From NCBI RefSeq assembly GCF_014196255.1, contig NZ_JACIDH010000001.1:62001-126000 (forward strand): a DNA stretch of 64,000 nt. The letters are read 5' to 3'. Under the pieces are notes generated by a model that saw only the letters and a program-made list of their open reading frames with translations, had not been told where the DNA came from and made no database searches. Of this stretch, positions 9,076 through 18,143 are shown one piece after another (the stretch's first letter is position 1; each line of letters opens with the position of its first letter). This DNA comes from Sphingomonas pseudosanguinis. GTDB lineage: Bacteria; Pseudomonadota; Alphaproteobacteria; Sphingomonadales; Sphingomonadaceae. The position numbers and the translations under genes are program-made.

Positions 9076-10355
9076 GCCATCATGGCCCGGCTAGAGGGGC
9101 GGATGATCTCCTCGCCCTGCTCGCGCGCCTTGGCGAGGCGGTAGCGCAGCGTGCGCTCCGAGATGCCGAGGCGCTTGGCGGTCTCGATCCGGTTGCCGCC
9201 GCATGCGGCCAGCATCTCGCGGATCGCGGCGAACTCGCTCATCTGCACGACCTTGCCCAGCGTGGCTTCCGCGGTCGTCACGGTCAGCGGGGTCTCGTCG
9301 GTGTCGTTGGCGACCATCGGGCGGTCGAACACGATATGCTCGGGCTCGATCGTCGCACCGCCGGCAAACAGGAGCGCGCGCTGGATCACATTCTCCAGCT
9401 CGCGGACATTGCCGGGCCAGTTGTGCATCGCCAGCTTCTCGATCGCCGCGACGCTGGGCCAGGGCATGACGGCGCGGCTGGCGGCGTGGCGCAGGATCAT
9501 CGTGGCGGCGAGCGCCGGAATGTCCATGCGCCGCTCGTTCAGCGACTTGGTGGTCAGCGGGAAGACCGACAGGCGGTAGTACAAGTCGGCGCGGAACCGG
9601 CCGGCGGCGACTTCCGCCTGCAGGTCGCGGTTGGCGCAGGCGATGACGCGGACATCAACCGACTGCGGCATCGACGCGCCGAGCGGGATCACCTCGCGCT
9701 CCTGGAGGACGCGGAGCAGCTTGGCCTGGAGCTGGAGCGGCATCTCGGCGATCTCGTCGAGGAGCAGCGTGCCGCCATCGGCCGCGCGGAAGAAGCCTTC
9801 GCCCGCCTGCGCCGCGCCGGTGAACGCGCCCTTCTGGTGACCGAAGAGCAGCGCTTCGAGCATCGATTCCGGCAGGGCGGCGCAGTTGATCGCGACGAAA
9901 GGCTTGGCCGCGCGCGGCGACTGGGCGTGGATGGCGCGCGCCACCACTTCCTTGCCGGTGCCGGTCGGGCCGTTGATCAGGACGGTGATGTCGGCCTGTG
10001 CCACCCGCTCGGCCAGCGTGAAGAGCGCGAGGCTCTCCGGATCGGCGGCGGTCGGCATCTCCGGCCCGGCGACGAGCGCGCGGACGAAGCTGTTGCCGAC
10101 GCCGGCTTCGCTGGCCGGATAGGTCACGGTCGCGGGGCGGCCGCCCTGTGCCGGGGTCAGCGACGGAACCGGGCCGTCATTGACGATGACGGTGCGTGCC
10201 GGATGCGCGATCACGTCGCCCTCGGTCACCAGGGCGGTGTCGCCCGGCAGGAATGCGGCACCGGGTTCGGCAATCGCCAGCCCCTGCGCACGCAGCGCGG
10301 AGATCAGCGCGTATTTCTGCTTAACCAGCGCAGCGGAGGGGTGAATCGACGGCAT
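9072..10355 (-). CDS. flbD: Sigma-54-dependent flagellar transcription activator, FlbD-like
   Basis: 427 residues. This is a bacterial enhancer-binding protein of the AAA+ class. Walker A GPTGTGKE (about residue 130), the sigma-54-contacting GAFTGA loop, Walker B GGTLLLDE, the WPGNVREL segment and a C-terminal Fis-type helix-turn-helix (NRIETAKRLGISERTLRYRLAKA) are all visible. The roughly 110-residue N-terminus is not an obvious phospho-receiver domain, as in FlbD, which needs no classical Asp phosphorylation. First gene of the fliE-fliM operon and divergent from the flagellins. It is inferred to bind the CCGGCAA clusters described below. Confidence 0.93.
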   Translation of the reverse strand: MPSIHPSAALVKQKYALISALRAQGLAIAEPGAAFLPGDTALVTEGDVIAHPARTVIVNDGPVPSLTPAQGGRPATVTYPASEAGVGNSFVRALVAGPEMPTAADPESLALFTLAERVAQADITVLINGPTGTGKEVVARAIHAQSPRAAKPFVAINCAALPESMLEALLFGHQKGAFTGAAQAGEGFFRAADGGTLLLDEIAEMPLQLQAKLLRVLQEREVIPLGASMPQSVDVRVIACANRDLQAEVAAGRFRADLYYRLSVFPLTTKSLNERRMDIPALAATMILRHAASRAVMPWPSVAAIEKLAMHNWPGNVRELENVIQRALLFAGGATIEPEHIVFDRPMVANDTDETPLTVTTAEATLGKVVQMSEFAAIREMLAACGGNRIETAKRLGISERTLRYRLAKAREQGEEIIRPSSRAMMA

Positions 10356-10422
10356 CGGGCTTCAGTCCTTTCGTGACTCGCTAATGCCGTCTCCTTGGTA
10401 AAGCCGCGGTTAATCCTGGCAG

Positions 10423-10558
10423 CTTGCCGGCAAGTTTTTTCCGGGCGCGACGCGCGCCCGTATGTGTGCGGGCAACGCGCCGCCGCGCGCGCGACCGTTC
10501 CGGCAATACCGGCAAGGCGACCGGCAAAAATTTGCAGAGGCCGGCTAAAACCTGCCGG
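10423..10558. promoter_or_regulatory. Cluster of CCGGCAA/TTGCCGG motifs between flbD and flagellin (candidate FlbD sites)
   Basis: A perfect 12-bp palindrome CTTGCCGGCAAG lies at 10423-10434, 68 bases from the flbD start. CCGGCAA copies follow at 10500, 10509 and 10521, and related CCGGCTA/TGCCGG at 10541 and 10553, the latter overlapping the sigma-28 promoter spacer. The same motif is clustered upstream of the two best sigma-54 promoters. No sigma-54 promoter is visible here, so autoregulation of flbD or modulation of flagellin is the inference. Confidence 0.6.
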
Positions 10559-10572
10559 AATGCGGCCGTTAC
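10546..10572 (+). promoter_or_regulatory. Sigma-28 (FliA) promoter of flagellin 1
   Basis: TAAA at 10546-10549, 15-base spacer, GCCGTTAC at 10565-10572. This matches the FliA consensus (TAAA-N15-GCCGATAA) apart from T for A in the -10 element. The same arrangement precedes flagellin 2 and flgM in this window. The leader to the ATG is about 60 bases. Confidence 0.85.
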
Positions 10573-10639
10573 TCCACTCGGCGGCTCGGTGGTCCAGAGG
10601 GGACACAGACGGATCGCCGAGCAGATTTGGAGACAAGAC

Positions 10640-11494
10640 ATGACCGTTATTGCCAGCAATATCAGCGCTTTGCGTGCCACCGCCGCGTCGACCTCGGCGC
10701 AGAACGCGCTCAGCACCTCGATGCAGCGCCTGTCGACCGGCAACCGCATCAACTCGGCAAAGGACGATGCCGCCGGTCTGGCCATCAGCGACTCGATGAC
10801 CGCGCAGATCAAGGGCATGGCGCAGGGCATCCGCAACGCGAATGACGGTATCTCGCTGGCGCAGACGGCCGAAGGCGCGCTGAACGAAGTCACCAACATG
10901 CTGCAGCGTATGCGTGAGCTGAAGGTCCAGTCGTCGAACGGCACCTATTCGTCGGCCGACAAGGCGAACATCACCAACGAGCAGACCTCGCTGGCCTCGC
11001 AGATCAGCGCCGTCGTGAAGAACACGCAGTTCAACGGCAAGCAGCTGTTCAACGCTGCCTCGACCGTCACGATCCAGACCGGTGCGACGACCAACGATAC
11101 GGTCAATATCGGCCTGCGTGACATGACGGCGACCTACGACACCTCCGGTGCGTCTCCCGCTGGTTCGAAGCTTCAGGCGGTCGTCAATTTTGCGCCGACG
11201 GGCACGGATACCGCGCTGAAGTCGGACACGCTGGCCAACTATGACGACGCGATCGCCGACGTCTCGTCGATCCGTGCGGGCCTGGGTGCGACCCAGAACC
11301 GTCTCCAGTCGGCGGTCAACTCGGCGACCTCGAACATGACCAACCTCGCCGAAGCGAAGAGCCGCATCGCAGACACCGACTTCTCGGAAGAAACGACCGC
11401 GCTCGCTAAGGCGCAGATCCTGAGCCAGGCGTCGACCGCGATGCTGAGCCAGGCCAACCAGTCGCAGCAGGGCGTGCTGAAGCTCCTCGGCTAA
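10640..11494 (+). CDS. fliC: Flagellin 1
   Basis: 284 residues, a short flagellin. The N-terminal D0/D1 region is canonical ([49 protein letters not shown]) and the C-terminal D0 ends [20 protein letters not shown]. The central variable part is only about 80 residues, so the filament surface domain is minimal. Ribosome-binding site TTGGAGA sits about nine bases before the ATG. Paralogue of the flagellin downstream. A sigma-28 promoter lies upstream. Confidence 0.97.
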   Translation: MTVIASNISALRATAASTSAQNALSTSMQRLSTGNRINSAKDDAAGLAISDSMTAQIKGMAQGIRNANDGISLAQTAEGALNEVTNMLQRMRELKVQSSNGTYSSADKANITNEQTSLASQISAVVKNTQFNGKQLFNAASTVTIQTGATTNDTVNIGLRDMTATYDTSGASPAGSKLQAVVNFAPTGTDTALKSDTLANYDDAIADVSSIRAGLGATQNRLQSAVNSATSNMTNLAEAKSRIADTDFSEETTALAKAQILSQASTAMLSQANQSQQGVLKLLG

Positions 11495-11546
11495 TCGCCC
11501 TGGGCGAATGCCGACCGCGGTTTTCCCCTCGGTCGCGGAAGGTGGA

Positions 11547-11579
11547 CCCCCCGGTGCTCTTTAAGAGGGTGCCGGGGGG
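11547..11579 (+). terminator. Hairpin between the two flagellin genes
   Basis: CCCCCCGG (11547-11554) pairs with CCGGGGGG (11572-11579) around a partly paired loop. No T-run follows immediately, so termination may be incomplete, or the hairpin may stabilise the 3' end of the flagellin message. Confidence 0.55.
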
Positions 11580-11617
11580 CTCCGCCCGAAAAAATGCGCC
11601 CATTCGACTCTTTTCTC

Positions 11618-11644
11618 TAAAGCCCTGCCGAACGCGGTCGTTAC
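11618..11644 (+). promoter_or_regulatory. Sigma-28 (FliA) promoter of flagellin 2
   Basis: TAAA at 11618-11621, 15-base spacer, GTCGTTAC at 11637-11644. Geometry is identical to the flagellin 1 promoter, and part of the spacer (CCTGCCG/GAA..GCG) is shared, suggesting promoter and gene were duplicated together. Confidence 0.82.
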
Positions 11645-11707
11645 CCGTCTTGGCAGCTCGACCTTCGCCTTGGGGGCGGCGGAGAGCTCCGGCTTTGGAG
11701 AACGACC

Positions 11708-12553
11708 ATGACGGTTATCGCCAGTAATATTTCGGCGTTACGCGCATCGAGCGCCAACGGCGCCGCGACGGAAGCGCTGAACGTGTCGATGCAGCGCCTG
11801 TCCACCGGCAAGCGAATCAATTCCGCGAAGGACGACGCCGCCGGCCTCGCCATTGCCGCCTCGATGACCTCGCAGGTCCGCGGCATGAACCAGGCGATCC
11901 GCAATTCCAACGACGGCATCTCGATGGCGCAGACCGCCGAAGGCGCGCTCGACGAAGTGAGCAACATGCTCCAGCGTATGCGCGAACTGGCGGTGCAGAA
12001 GGCCAACGGCATCTATTCGTCGAACGACAAGGCGAACATCACGTCCGAGCAGAACGCGCTGGCGTCGCAGGTGTCGAACATCCTGTTCAACACCCAGTTC
12101 AACGGCCAGAAGCTGCTCGACGGTTCGGCGGGAACGGCCGGTGTCGTCGCCATTCAGGCGGGCGCGAACACCAGCGACGCCATCACCATGACCTTCAGCA
12201 ATCTGACGACCGATGCCGACATCAACAGCGCCATCGCCGTGGTCGATCCGGCCACCGGCCCCAGCAGCATCGCGACCGCCGCGACGCTGGAGAAGTTCGA
12301 CGCCGCCATCGGCCGGGTCGCCAATATCCGCGCCGGCCTCGGCGCCACGCAGAACCGGCTCCAGTCGGCGGTCAACAACCTGACCTCGAACGTCACCAAC
12401 CTGACCGACGCGCGAAGCCGGATCGAGGACACCGATTTCTCGGCGGAAACCACCGCGCTCGCCAAGGCGCAGATTCTCAGCCAGGCCTCGACCGCGATGT
12501 TGAGCCAGGCCAACCAGTCGCAGCAGGGTGTGCTCAAGCTGCTGGGCGGCTAA
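11708..12553 (+). CDS. Flagellin 2
   Basis: 281 residues, paralogue of flagellin 1 with the same N-terminal ([31 protein letters not shown]) and C-terminal ([11 protein letters not shown]) domains and a different short centre (about 135-185). TTTGGAGA ribosome-binding site. Its own sigma-28 promoter allows expression separate from flagellin 1. Confidence 0.97.
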   Translation: MTVIASNISALRASSANGAATEALNVSMQRLSTGKRINSAKDDAAGLAIAASMTSQVRGMNQAIRNSNDGISMAQTAEGALDEVSNMLQRMRELAVQKANGIYSSNDKANITSEQNALASQVSNILFNTQFNGQKLLDGSAGTAGVVAIQAGANTSDAITMTFSNLTTDADINSAIAVVDPATGPSSIATAATLEKFDAAIGRVANIRAGLGATQNRLQSAVNNLTSNVTNLTDARSRIEDTDFSAETTALAKAQILSQASTAMLSQANQSQQGVLKLLGG

Positions 12554-12643
12554 TTCCCGGTTCCTGAGCGCCCCGGCACCGCGCCCCCACTCGGGTGACG
12601 GGGCCGACCGGCCACGAGTCTCTCGCAGGCCGGTTCGCAGGAC

Positions 12644-12675
12644 AAACCCCGGCGGCAGTCATGCCGCCGGGGTTT
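12644..12675. terminator. Bidirectional terminator after flagellin 2
   Basis: A perfect 14-bp stem starting AAACCCCGGCGGCA with a four-base loop and ending in TTT, between the convergent flagellin 2 and DUF3037 genes. It has an A-run on one side and T-run on the other, so it can serve both strands. Confidence 0.8.
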
Positions 12676-12693
12676 ACTCGCGTTTGAATCGCG

Positions 12694-13539
12694 TCAGGTG
12701 CCGAGCGGCGTCCGGCCGATCGAGGCCTGGGCAAAGGCGATGATCGCGTCATTCACGTCGCCCGCCACTTCGCCCGGCACCACGGTGAACGGCAATGCCC
12801 GCAATTCCTCGCTCGCCAATTGATAGGCGTGATGCGCGGCCGGCTCCGCATCCGATGTCGGTCCCTGGGTGGCGATCAATATGTCATGCGGGGTGATACG
12901 CTGCCGATCGAGCAGATAGTCCAGTCGCTTGCGCCAGTGCGCGGCATAGTCGACCATCGCCATCGGGCTCTTCTGCGTGAAGGCGAGCGGCCGGATCGCG
13001 CGCAGCCGATCTCCCCGATGCGCCAGCGGAAAGGAGATCGACATGAGTTCGTCGTCGATCTTGACCGACTTGAAGAAGTCCAGATGCCGCCGCCGCAGCG
13101 CATGCCGAATGTCGCGGGTCAGCTCGACCTCGGGCGTGTCGGTCGAGAAATCGCGGCGGACGAAGCGGGCATATAATCCCTCGACGAAGGCGGTCAGGTT
13201 CAGGTCCGCCTGGGCGATTCGCGGTTCGCTGAACCGGATGCTCGATTCGCGTCGGGCGATAATGTCCCGGAAGGTCGCCTCGGCATCCCATTCGCCAAAG
13301 CTCGGCAGGAACTCGCTGACCCGGCCCAGCTCCAGCCGCAGCAGGTCGATCGCGCCGGCATAGGCGGCATAACCCTTGTCATCGAAGAAGTGACGGACCC
13401 GTGCGAACCGCTTGGGCGCGATGCGATAGTCGATCAGGCGGTGGGTCAGATCGAGCGCGATCACGCCGATATTGGCGAACTCCTCGGTCTCGGCGAAGGG
13501 CCGAAAGCGGATGATGGCGTATCGATAGAGCGTCTTCAT
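12694..13539 (-). CDS. DUF3037 family protein
   Basis: 281 residues, recognised as DUF3037 from the N-terminus (LYRYAIIRFRPFAETEEFANIGVIALD). Family function is unknown to me. No signal peptide or membrane helix, so cytoplasmic. The ATG overlaps the stop of the upstream HipA-like gene (ATGA), so the two are translationally coupled. DUF3037 genes are often found next to HipA-like kinase genes. Nothing in the sequence links it directly to flagella beyond its position. Confidence 0.8.
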   Translation of the reverse strand: MKTLYRYAIIRFRPFAETEEFANIGVIALDLTHRLIDYRIAPKRFARVRHFFDDKGYAAYAGAIDLLRLELGRVSEFLPSFGEWDAEATFRDIIARRESSIRFSEPRIAQADLNLTAFVEGLYARFVRRDFSTDTPEVELTRDIRHALRRRHLDFFKSVKIDDELMSISFPLAHRGDRLRAIRPLAFTQKSPMAMVDYAAHWRKRLDYLLDRQRITPHDILIATQGPTSDAEPAAHHAYQLASEELRALPFTVVPGEVAGDVNDAIIAFAQASIGRTPLGT

Positions 13540-14273
13540 GCGAGTTCTGCCCAGAATCGGGGGTCGTCGTGGCGGCGCAAGCGCGTGGCGATAGTGTCGA
13601 GGAAATCAGCCTGCCCATCCAGCCATTCCTCGGGGAGGGCGTGGAATATGTGGGGCAGCAGCCTTGCCGCGTTCGTCATGCCGGCCATCATCGCATCGCG
13701 CAGCGGATCGCGCCGCCGCATTCTATCCCAGGCGGGACGCCCGGCATGCAACGGCAATTCCCGGGCGGGATCGTAGGATGCTGCGAACGCCAGATTGTGA
13801 TCGATGACGATCAGCGCGCCGTCTTCCAGACGCACGAAAAGATTGGGATTGCCGCCATGTTCCGTCAGCGTCCGGTCACCATTCGCGATCCAGTGGTCGA
13901 AGACATAGAGCCAGCATGACAAAGCGGCATTTTGCTGCGCCAGAATGACCGGCGTGACCGGCTGTATCGGTTCCTGCCATGCCGAGGCGAACACCGGGCC
14001 ATCCCCGATCGCATGCGCCACATCCGGGTCGCCATGATGCCGGACCAGCGACGTCGGCATGCGCCCGATGACGAAGGGGGGTATGGGCAGTCCCAGTTCC
14101 CGGCCCAAAAAGCCGGCGACCACCTCGGCGATCAACCCCTGGCGCAACGCCTGGCGGCCCTTGACCGCGTAGAGCTGGCCATCATCGAGATGGCACAGGA
14201 AGGGCTGGGTCATGCCGCTGGCGATCGGCTGGACGATCTCCACGATATCGAGAATGTCCAGCCGCACTGTCAT
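13536..14273 (-). CDS. HipA-like kinase-fold protein
   Basis: 245 residues, resembling the HipA_2/HipA-like kinase family. Kinase-like elements are visible: YAVKG (Lys38) as putative ATP-binding lysine, FDHWIANGDRT with GNPNLF as a catalytic-loop equivalent, and VIDHNLAF as the metal-binding segment. It lacks the N-terminal domain of HipA toxins and no HipB antitoxin is beside it; the partner is DUF3037. It starts 76 bases downstream of the fliA stop, so it may be read through from the flagellar operon. Substrate unknown. Confidence 0.75.
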   Translation of the reverse strand: MTVRLDILDIVEIVQPIASGMTQPFLCHLDDGQLYAVKGRQALRQGLIAEVVAGFLGRELGLPIPPFVIGRMPTSLVRHHGDPDVAHAIGDGPVFASAWQEPIQPVTPVILAQQNAALSCWLYVFDHWIANGDRTLTEHGGNPNLFVRLEDGALIVIDHNLAFAASYDPARELPLHAGRPAWDRMRRRDPLRDAMMAGMTNAARLLPHIFHALPEEWLDGQADFLDTIATRLRRHDDPRFWAELA

Positions 14274-14349
14274 CGCGCCGCAGCCTATCAGCTGGCGGAG
14301 AAGGCGGCCATGGTTAAGATCGGCCCGGCATGCCGGGCCTTGCGCGACC

Positions 14350-15162
14350 TCAACGCTGGCTGGCCAGCGCCTTCTTCAACCGGGCATGCGCCGTGCTCTT
14401 GATCTGGCAGACGCGCGCGGCGCCGACGCCGAGCACCTGGCCGATTTCCTCCAGATTGAGTTCCTCGACATAATAGAGCTGGATCACCATCGCCTCGCGC
14501 TCGGGCAGCGCGGTGATCGCGGCGATCAGCGCGTCGCGCAGGTCGCTTTCGGCGAGCTGCTCGAAGGCGTCGGGAGTGTCGTCGGCGAACCAGGGGAGGT
14601 CGTCGGCATAGACGTCGTCGATCGGCTCCATCCGCACGGCCTCGGCCGTCTTATAGTCGGTGCGCAGCTTTTCGGTCGTGACGCCCAGCTTCTCGGCGAC
14701 CGCCTCGTCGGTCGGGACCTGGCCCGCGACCTGCGACAGCGCGGTCACCGCCTCGTGATACTGGCGGCGGCGGCGCATCGCGCCGCGCGTCGTCGTCGCC
14801 TGGCGGCGCAGCTCGTCGATCATCGCGCCGCGCAGACGCGCCTTCAGATAATGGCCGAACTCGACCCCGCGCTCCTCGAACGAGGCGGCGGCCTCGACCA
14901 GCGCGACCAGGCCGACCTGGACCAGATCCTCGACCTCGATCAGGCTCGACATCGATCCATGCACATGCCACGCGATCCGGCGGACCAGCGGCAGGTGCTG
15001 GCGGATGATCGCATCCGCCTCGATCCCGCCCCGCCGGCGCGGTGCCGGGCGATAGGTGATCGGCTGGTCGGCGACCGTGGGGTTGGCGAGCGCCGGGTCG
15101 AAATTGACCGGGTTGATCGCCTGGGCGTTCAGGAACGCGCCGCTCAAGGGGTGCGCGCTCAT
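14350..15162 (-). CDS. fliA: RNA polymerase sigma factor for flagellar operon, FliA (sigma-28)
   Basis: 270 residues from the ATG at 15162 (MSAHPLSGAF), which overlaps the flhA stop (ATGA); the longer reading up to 15495 lies inside flhA and is rejected. Region 2 (HLPLVRRIAWHVHG, DLVQVGLVALVEA, FGHYLKARLRGAMIDELR), region 3 and region 4 (ALPEREAMVIQLYYVEELNLEEIGQVLGVGAARVCQIKS) are intact. It directs flagellin and flgM transcription and is antagonised by FlgM. An 18-bp palindrome just after the stop (14322-14339, GGCCCGGCATGCCGGGCC) has no T-run and may or may not terminate. Confidence 0.95.
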   Translation of the reverse strand: MSAHPLSGAFLNAQAINPVNFDPALANPTVADQPITYRPAPRRRGGIEADAIIRQHLPLVRRIAWHVHGSMSSLIEVEDLVQVGLVALVEAAASFEERGVEFGHYLKARLRGAMIDELRRQATTTRGAMRRRRQYHEAVTALSQVAGQVPTDEAVAEKLGVTTEKLRTDYKTAEAVRMEPIDDVYADDLPWFADDTPDAFEQLAESDLRDALIAAITALPEREAMVIQLYYVEELNLEEIGQVLGVGAARVCQIKSTAHARLKKALASQR

Positions 15163-17225
15163 GCCGCCAGCGCCTGCGGTGCGCCGATCACGGCGACGAC
15201 CTCGACCGCCTTCTCCTCGGGCACCTCGAAGAAGGACAGGACCGGCGTGTCGGGCAGGCAGGTGCGCAGCAGCTTGCGCATCGCGATCCGTACGCCCGGC
15301 TGGACGACCAGCGCGAAGGGCTTGGCCTCGGCGAGCAGCGGCTGCGCGGCATGGGTCAGCGCCTCGGTGATGCGGCGGCCCAGATCGGGCTCGATCACAT
15401 GGCGGCGGCCGGTGTCGGCGCGCATCGCCTGGGCGAGCAGCCCTTCGAGCTGACCGTCCAGCGTCATGACGCGCAGCGGCTCGCGCATGCCACACAGCTT
15501 CTGGATGATGAGCGCGCCCAGCTGCGGCCGGATCAGCTCGACGATCTCTTCGGCGTCGAGCGTCTTCTGGGCCGCCACGGCGATCGCGCTGGCGATGCGG
15601 CGGAACTCCTTCAAGGTGATATTCTCCGAAAGAAGGCCCTTGAGAACCTGGGTCAGGGTGGTGAGCGGCAAAGGATTGGGGCTGAGCGAGGCGGCGAGTT
15701 GCGCGGCGCGCTCCTTCAGCCCGTCGAGCAGCGACTGGACCTCGTCGGGGCCGAGCAGCTCGGCGCTGTTCGAGGACAGGATGTGGTTCAGGTGCGTCGC
15801 CATGACGGTGCCCGGATCGACGACCAGATAGCCCATGCCGGTGGCGGCATCCGCGTCACCCTTCAGGATCCAGGTGGCGGGCAGGCCGAAGGTCGGGTCC
15901 TTGACGGACTTGCCGTTCAGCGCGCCGAACGCCTGGCCGGTGTCGAGCGCCAGCATCTCGTCGGGCGACACCTGATCCTCCGCGGCGACGACGCCGTTGA
16001 TGATGATCCGGTAGTTGAACGGCCCGAGATTGATGTCGTCGCGCACCCGCGCCTGCGGTACGACGAAGCCCAGTTCCTTGGACAGCTGGCGGCGGACGCC
16101 GGTGATGCGCGCCATCAGCGGGGCACCGCGACGCTCGTCGACCAGCGGCACCAGGCCGTAGCCGATGTCGATATGGACCTGCATCCCGTCGATCACCTCG
16201 TCCCAGCCGATGCGCGAGGGATCGGTCGGCTCGGCGGCGGGGGCCGGGGGGACGGGGACCGGGCGCTTCTCGATCTGGCGCAGCTTGTGCGCGGTGAACC
16301 CGGCGATCGCGGCGGCGGGCAGCAGGATCAGGTGCGGCATGCCGGGCAGGACGCCCAGCAGGCCCAGGATCACCGCGACCGGAATCCAGGTCTTGGACGC
16401 ACCGAACTGTGAGCCGATCTGGCCCGCCAGATCCTTGTCCGACGACACGCGCGTCACGATGGCGGCGGCGGCGATCGACAGCATCAGGCTGGGCAGCTGC
16501 GCGACCAGCGCGTCACCGATGGCGAGCAGGATATAGGTCTTGGCGGCGTCGGCCACGCCCATGCCATGGCTGACCGGACCCAGGATGAGGCCGCCGATGA
16601 TGTTGGCCGCCAGGATCAGCATGGCGGCGACCGCGTCGCCCTTCACGAACTTGGACGAACCGTCCATCGAGCCGTAGAAATCGGCTTCGGTCGAAACCTC
16701 GACGCGGCGCGCCTTGGCCTGGTCCGGGGTGATCAGGCCGGCGTTCAGATCGGCGTCGATCGCCATCTGCTTGCCGGGCAGCGCGTCCAGGGTGAAGCGC
16801 GCGGAGACTTCGGACACGCGGCCGGCGCCTTTGGTCACGACGATCAGGTTGATGATCATCAGGATCGCGAAGACGAAGAGACCCACGACATAGTCGCCGC
16901 CGATCAGGAAGGTGCCGAACGCCTCGATGACGTGACCCGCAGCACTTTCGCCCTCATGGCCATGGACCAGCACGATGCGGGTCGAGGCGACGTTGAGGCC
17001 CAGGCGGAACAGGGTCGCGAACAGGAGCACGGTCGGGAAGGCCGAGAAGTCGAGCGGCTTTTCGGCGTTCAGCGCGACCATCAGCACGGCCAGGCTGATC
17101 GCGATGTTGGCGACGAAGAAGATGTCGAGCAGCGCCGGCGGGATCGGCACGACCATGACGAGCACCAGCAGCAGGATCGCGGCGGGCAGGGCCATGGTGC
17201 GGCCATTGGCGAAAAGCTTGCCCAT
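15159..17225 (-). CDS. flhA: Flagellar biosynthesis protein FlhA
   Basis: 688 residues, full family length. FlhA is the export-gate ring of the flagellar type III secretion system. The N-terminal half has multiple membrane helices (up to about residue 320). It carries the FHIPEP signature region (GAGRVSEVSARFTLDALPG, AIDADLNAGLI). The C-terminal half is the cytoplasmic nonameric domain. It is the middle gene of the transglycosylase-flhA-fliA operon, with the fliA start overlapping its stop. Confidence 0.97.
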   Translation of the reverse strand: MGKLFANGRTMALPAAILLLVLVMVVPIPPALLDIFFVANIAISLAVLMVALNAEKPLDFSAFPTVLLFATLFRLGLNVASTRIVLVHGHEGESAAGHVIEAFGTFLIGGDYVVGLFVFAILMIINLIVVTKGAGRVSEVSARFTLDALPGKQMAIDADLNAGLITPDQAKARRVEVSTEADFYGSMDGSSKFVKGDAVAAMLILAANIIGGLILGPVSHGMGVADAAKTYILLAIGDALVAQLPSLMLSIAAAAIVTRVSSDKDLAGQIGSQFGASKTWIPVAVILGLLGVLPGMPHLILLPAAAIAGFTAHKLRQIEKRPVPVPPAPAAEPTDPSRIGWDEVIDGMQVHIDIGYGLVPLVDERRGAPLMARITGVRRQLSKELGFVVPQARVRDDINLGPFNYRIIINGVVAAEDQVSPDEMLALDTGQAFGALNGKSVKDPTFGLPATWILKGDADAATGMGYLVVDPGTVMATHLNHILSSNSAELLGPDEVQSLLDGLKERAAQLAASLSPNPLPLTTLTQVLKGLLSENITLKEFRRIASAIAVAAQKTLDAEEIVELIRPQLGALIIQKLCGMREPLRVMTLDGQLEGLLAQAMRADTGRRHVIEPDLGRRITEALTHAAQPLLAEAKPFALVVQPGVRIAMRKLLRTCLPDTPVLSFFEVPEEKAVEVVAVIGAPQALAA

Positions 17226-17228
17226 CGC

Positions 17229-18107
17229 TTAGCCCCCCATGCTCGCGAGCATCATATAGGCCAGCCGGGCGTGGTCGGGCTTCGGCCGCAACAGGCTGTC
17301 GCTCGTGGCATTGGCGCCCATGGCATTGGCGGTCGCGCCGCCGCGCAGGCCCAGCTGGTTCATCGTGCTGGTCGCCCAGGCGAGCGCGTCGCTGGCGCTT
17401 TCATTGTTACCGGTGACGACGGTCGCGTCGCCCTGACCCTGCAGCGCCAGCGCCTGGGCGGCGAACTGCATATTGGCGGCGCGGGTCGCGTCGCTGTCGG
17501 CCGAGCTGCCGGCCAGCTTGTTGGCGAACCGGTCATAGATATCGGCGACCGTGCGCGGCTGGCCGTTCGAGGCATAGAAGACCGAGCGGTTGGCGCGCGC
17601 GGCGGCGGGGAACAGCGCGGCGCCCGTCGTCTGCGGGCTGGAGGCCAGCTTGGACAGGAACTTGGTCGCGCCGCCCAGGCCCAGGAAATGCGCCATATAC
17701 AGGTCGGTGCCGTTCGTTTCGCGGCCCAGCGTCGATTCCAGCGCGGCCTTGTTGTCCGAAGCGTGCTCGGCGGCCATCAGCGAGGCGGCGGTGGGATCGT
17801 TGCGCAGGCCCATCACGGCATTGCGGGCGCCGCCGCTGACATAATAGCGACCGCCCGACTGGCCGATCGAGTCGGCGGCCCAGCCCAGCCCATGCTCGGC
17901 GCCATGCTTCTTGAGCACGGCGAGCCAGCTCTGCTCGACGAACTGATACAGGCCCGAGGCCGACGAAGTGCCGGCGCGCGCATTGGCGTTCAGCCCGGAT
18001 TCGAGCTTGGCCTGACCCAGCAGATAGCCGAAATCGACTCCCGTGCGGCTCGAGGCCAGCGCGATCGCCGACTGTATCCGGGATTGAGAGACGGGTTGGA
18101 CGGTCAT
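17229..18107 (-). CDS. Flagellar lytic transglycosylase (SLT domain, SltF-like)
   Basis: 292 residues from ATG 18107 (MTVQPVSQSRIQ), which fits the sigma-54 promoter 26 bases upstream; upstream codons are not used. The SLT fold is seen in FGYLLGQAKLESGLNANARAGTSSASGLYQF, where Glu of KLESG is the catalytic residue. It presumably opens peptidoglycan for the rod. Since the FlgJ at 27.4 kb has only the rod-binding domain, this gene supplies the missing muramidase function, as SltF does in Rhodobacter. No N-terminal signal peptide is visible, so its route to the periplasm is unclear (flagellar export is possible). Confidence 0.85.
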   Translation of the reverse strand: MTVQPVSQSRIQSAIALASSRTGVDFGYLLGQAKLESGLNANARAGTSSASGLYQFVEQSWLAVLKKHGAEHGLGWAADSIGQSGGRYYVSGGARNAVMGLRNDPTAASLMAAEHASDNKAALESTLGRETNGTDLYMAHFLGLGGATKFLSKLASSPQTTGAALFPAAARANRSVFYASNGQPRTVADIYDRFANKLAGSSADSDATRAANMQFAAQALALQGQGDATVVTGNNESASDALAWATSTMNQLGLRGGATANAMGANATSDSLLRPKPDHARLAYMMLASMGG

Positions 18108-18143
18108 GCTGTTTGGTAAATGCCCTTGTTCGGGCTTCACCCA

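Noticed and set aside
13536-14273. HipA-like gene as half of a classical HipBA toxin-antitoxin system.
   Set aside because: No HipB-type helix-turn-helix gene adjoins it, the protein is much shorter than HipA, and the partner is DUF3037.
14350-15495. 381-codon version of fliA beginning at 15495.
   Set aside because: The first 111 codons lie within flhA in another frame and are Arg/Ala-rich. The ATG at 15162 overlaps the flhA stop and begins a normal-length FliA.
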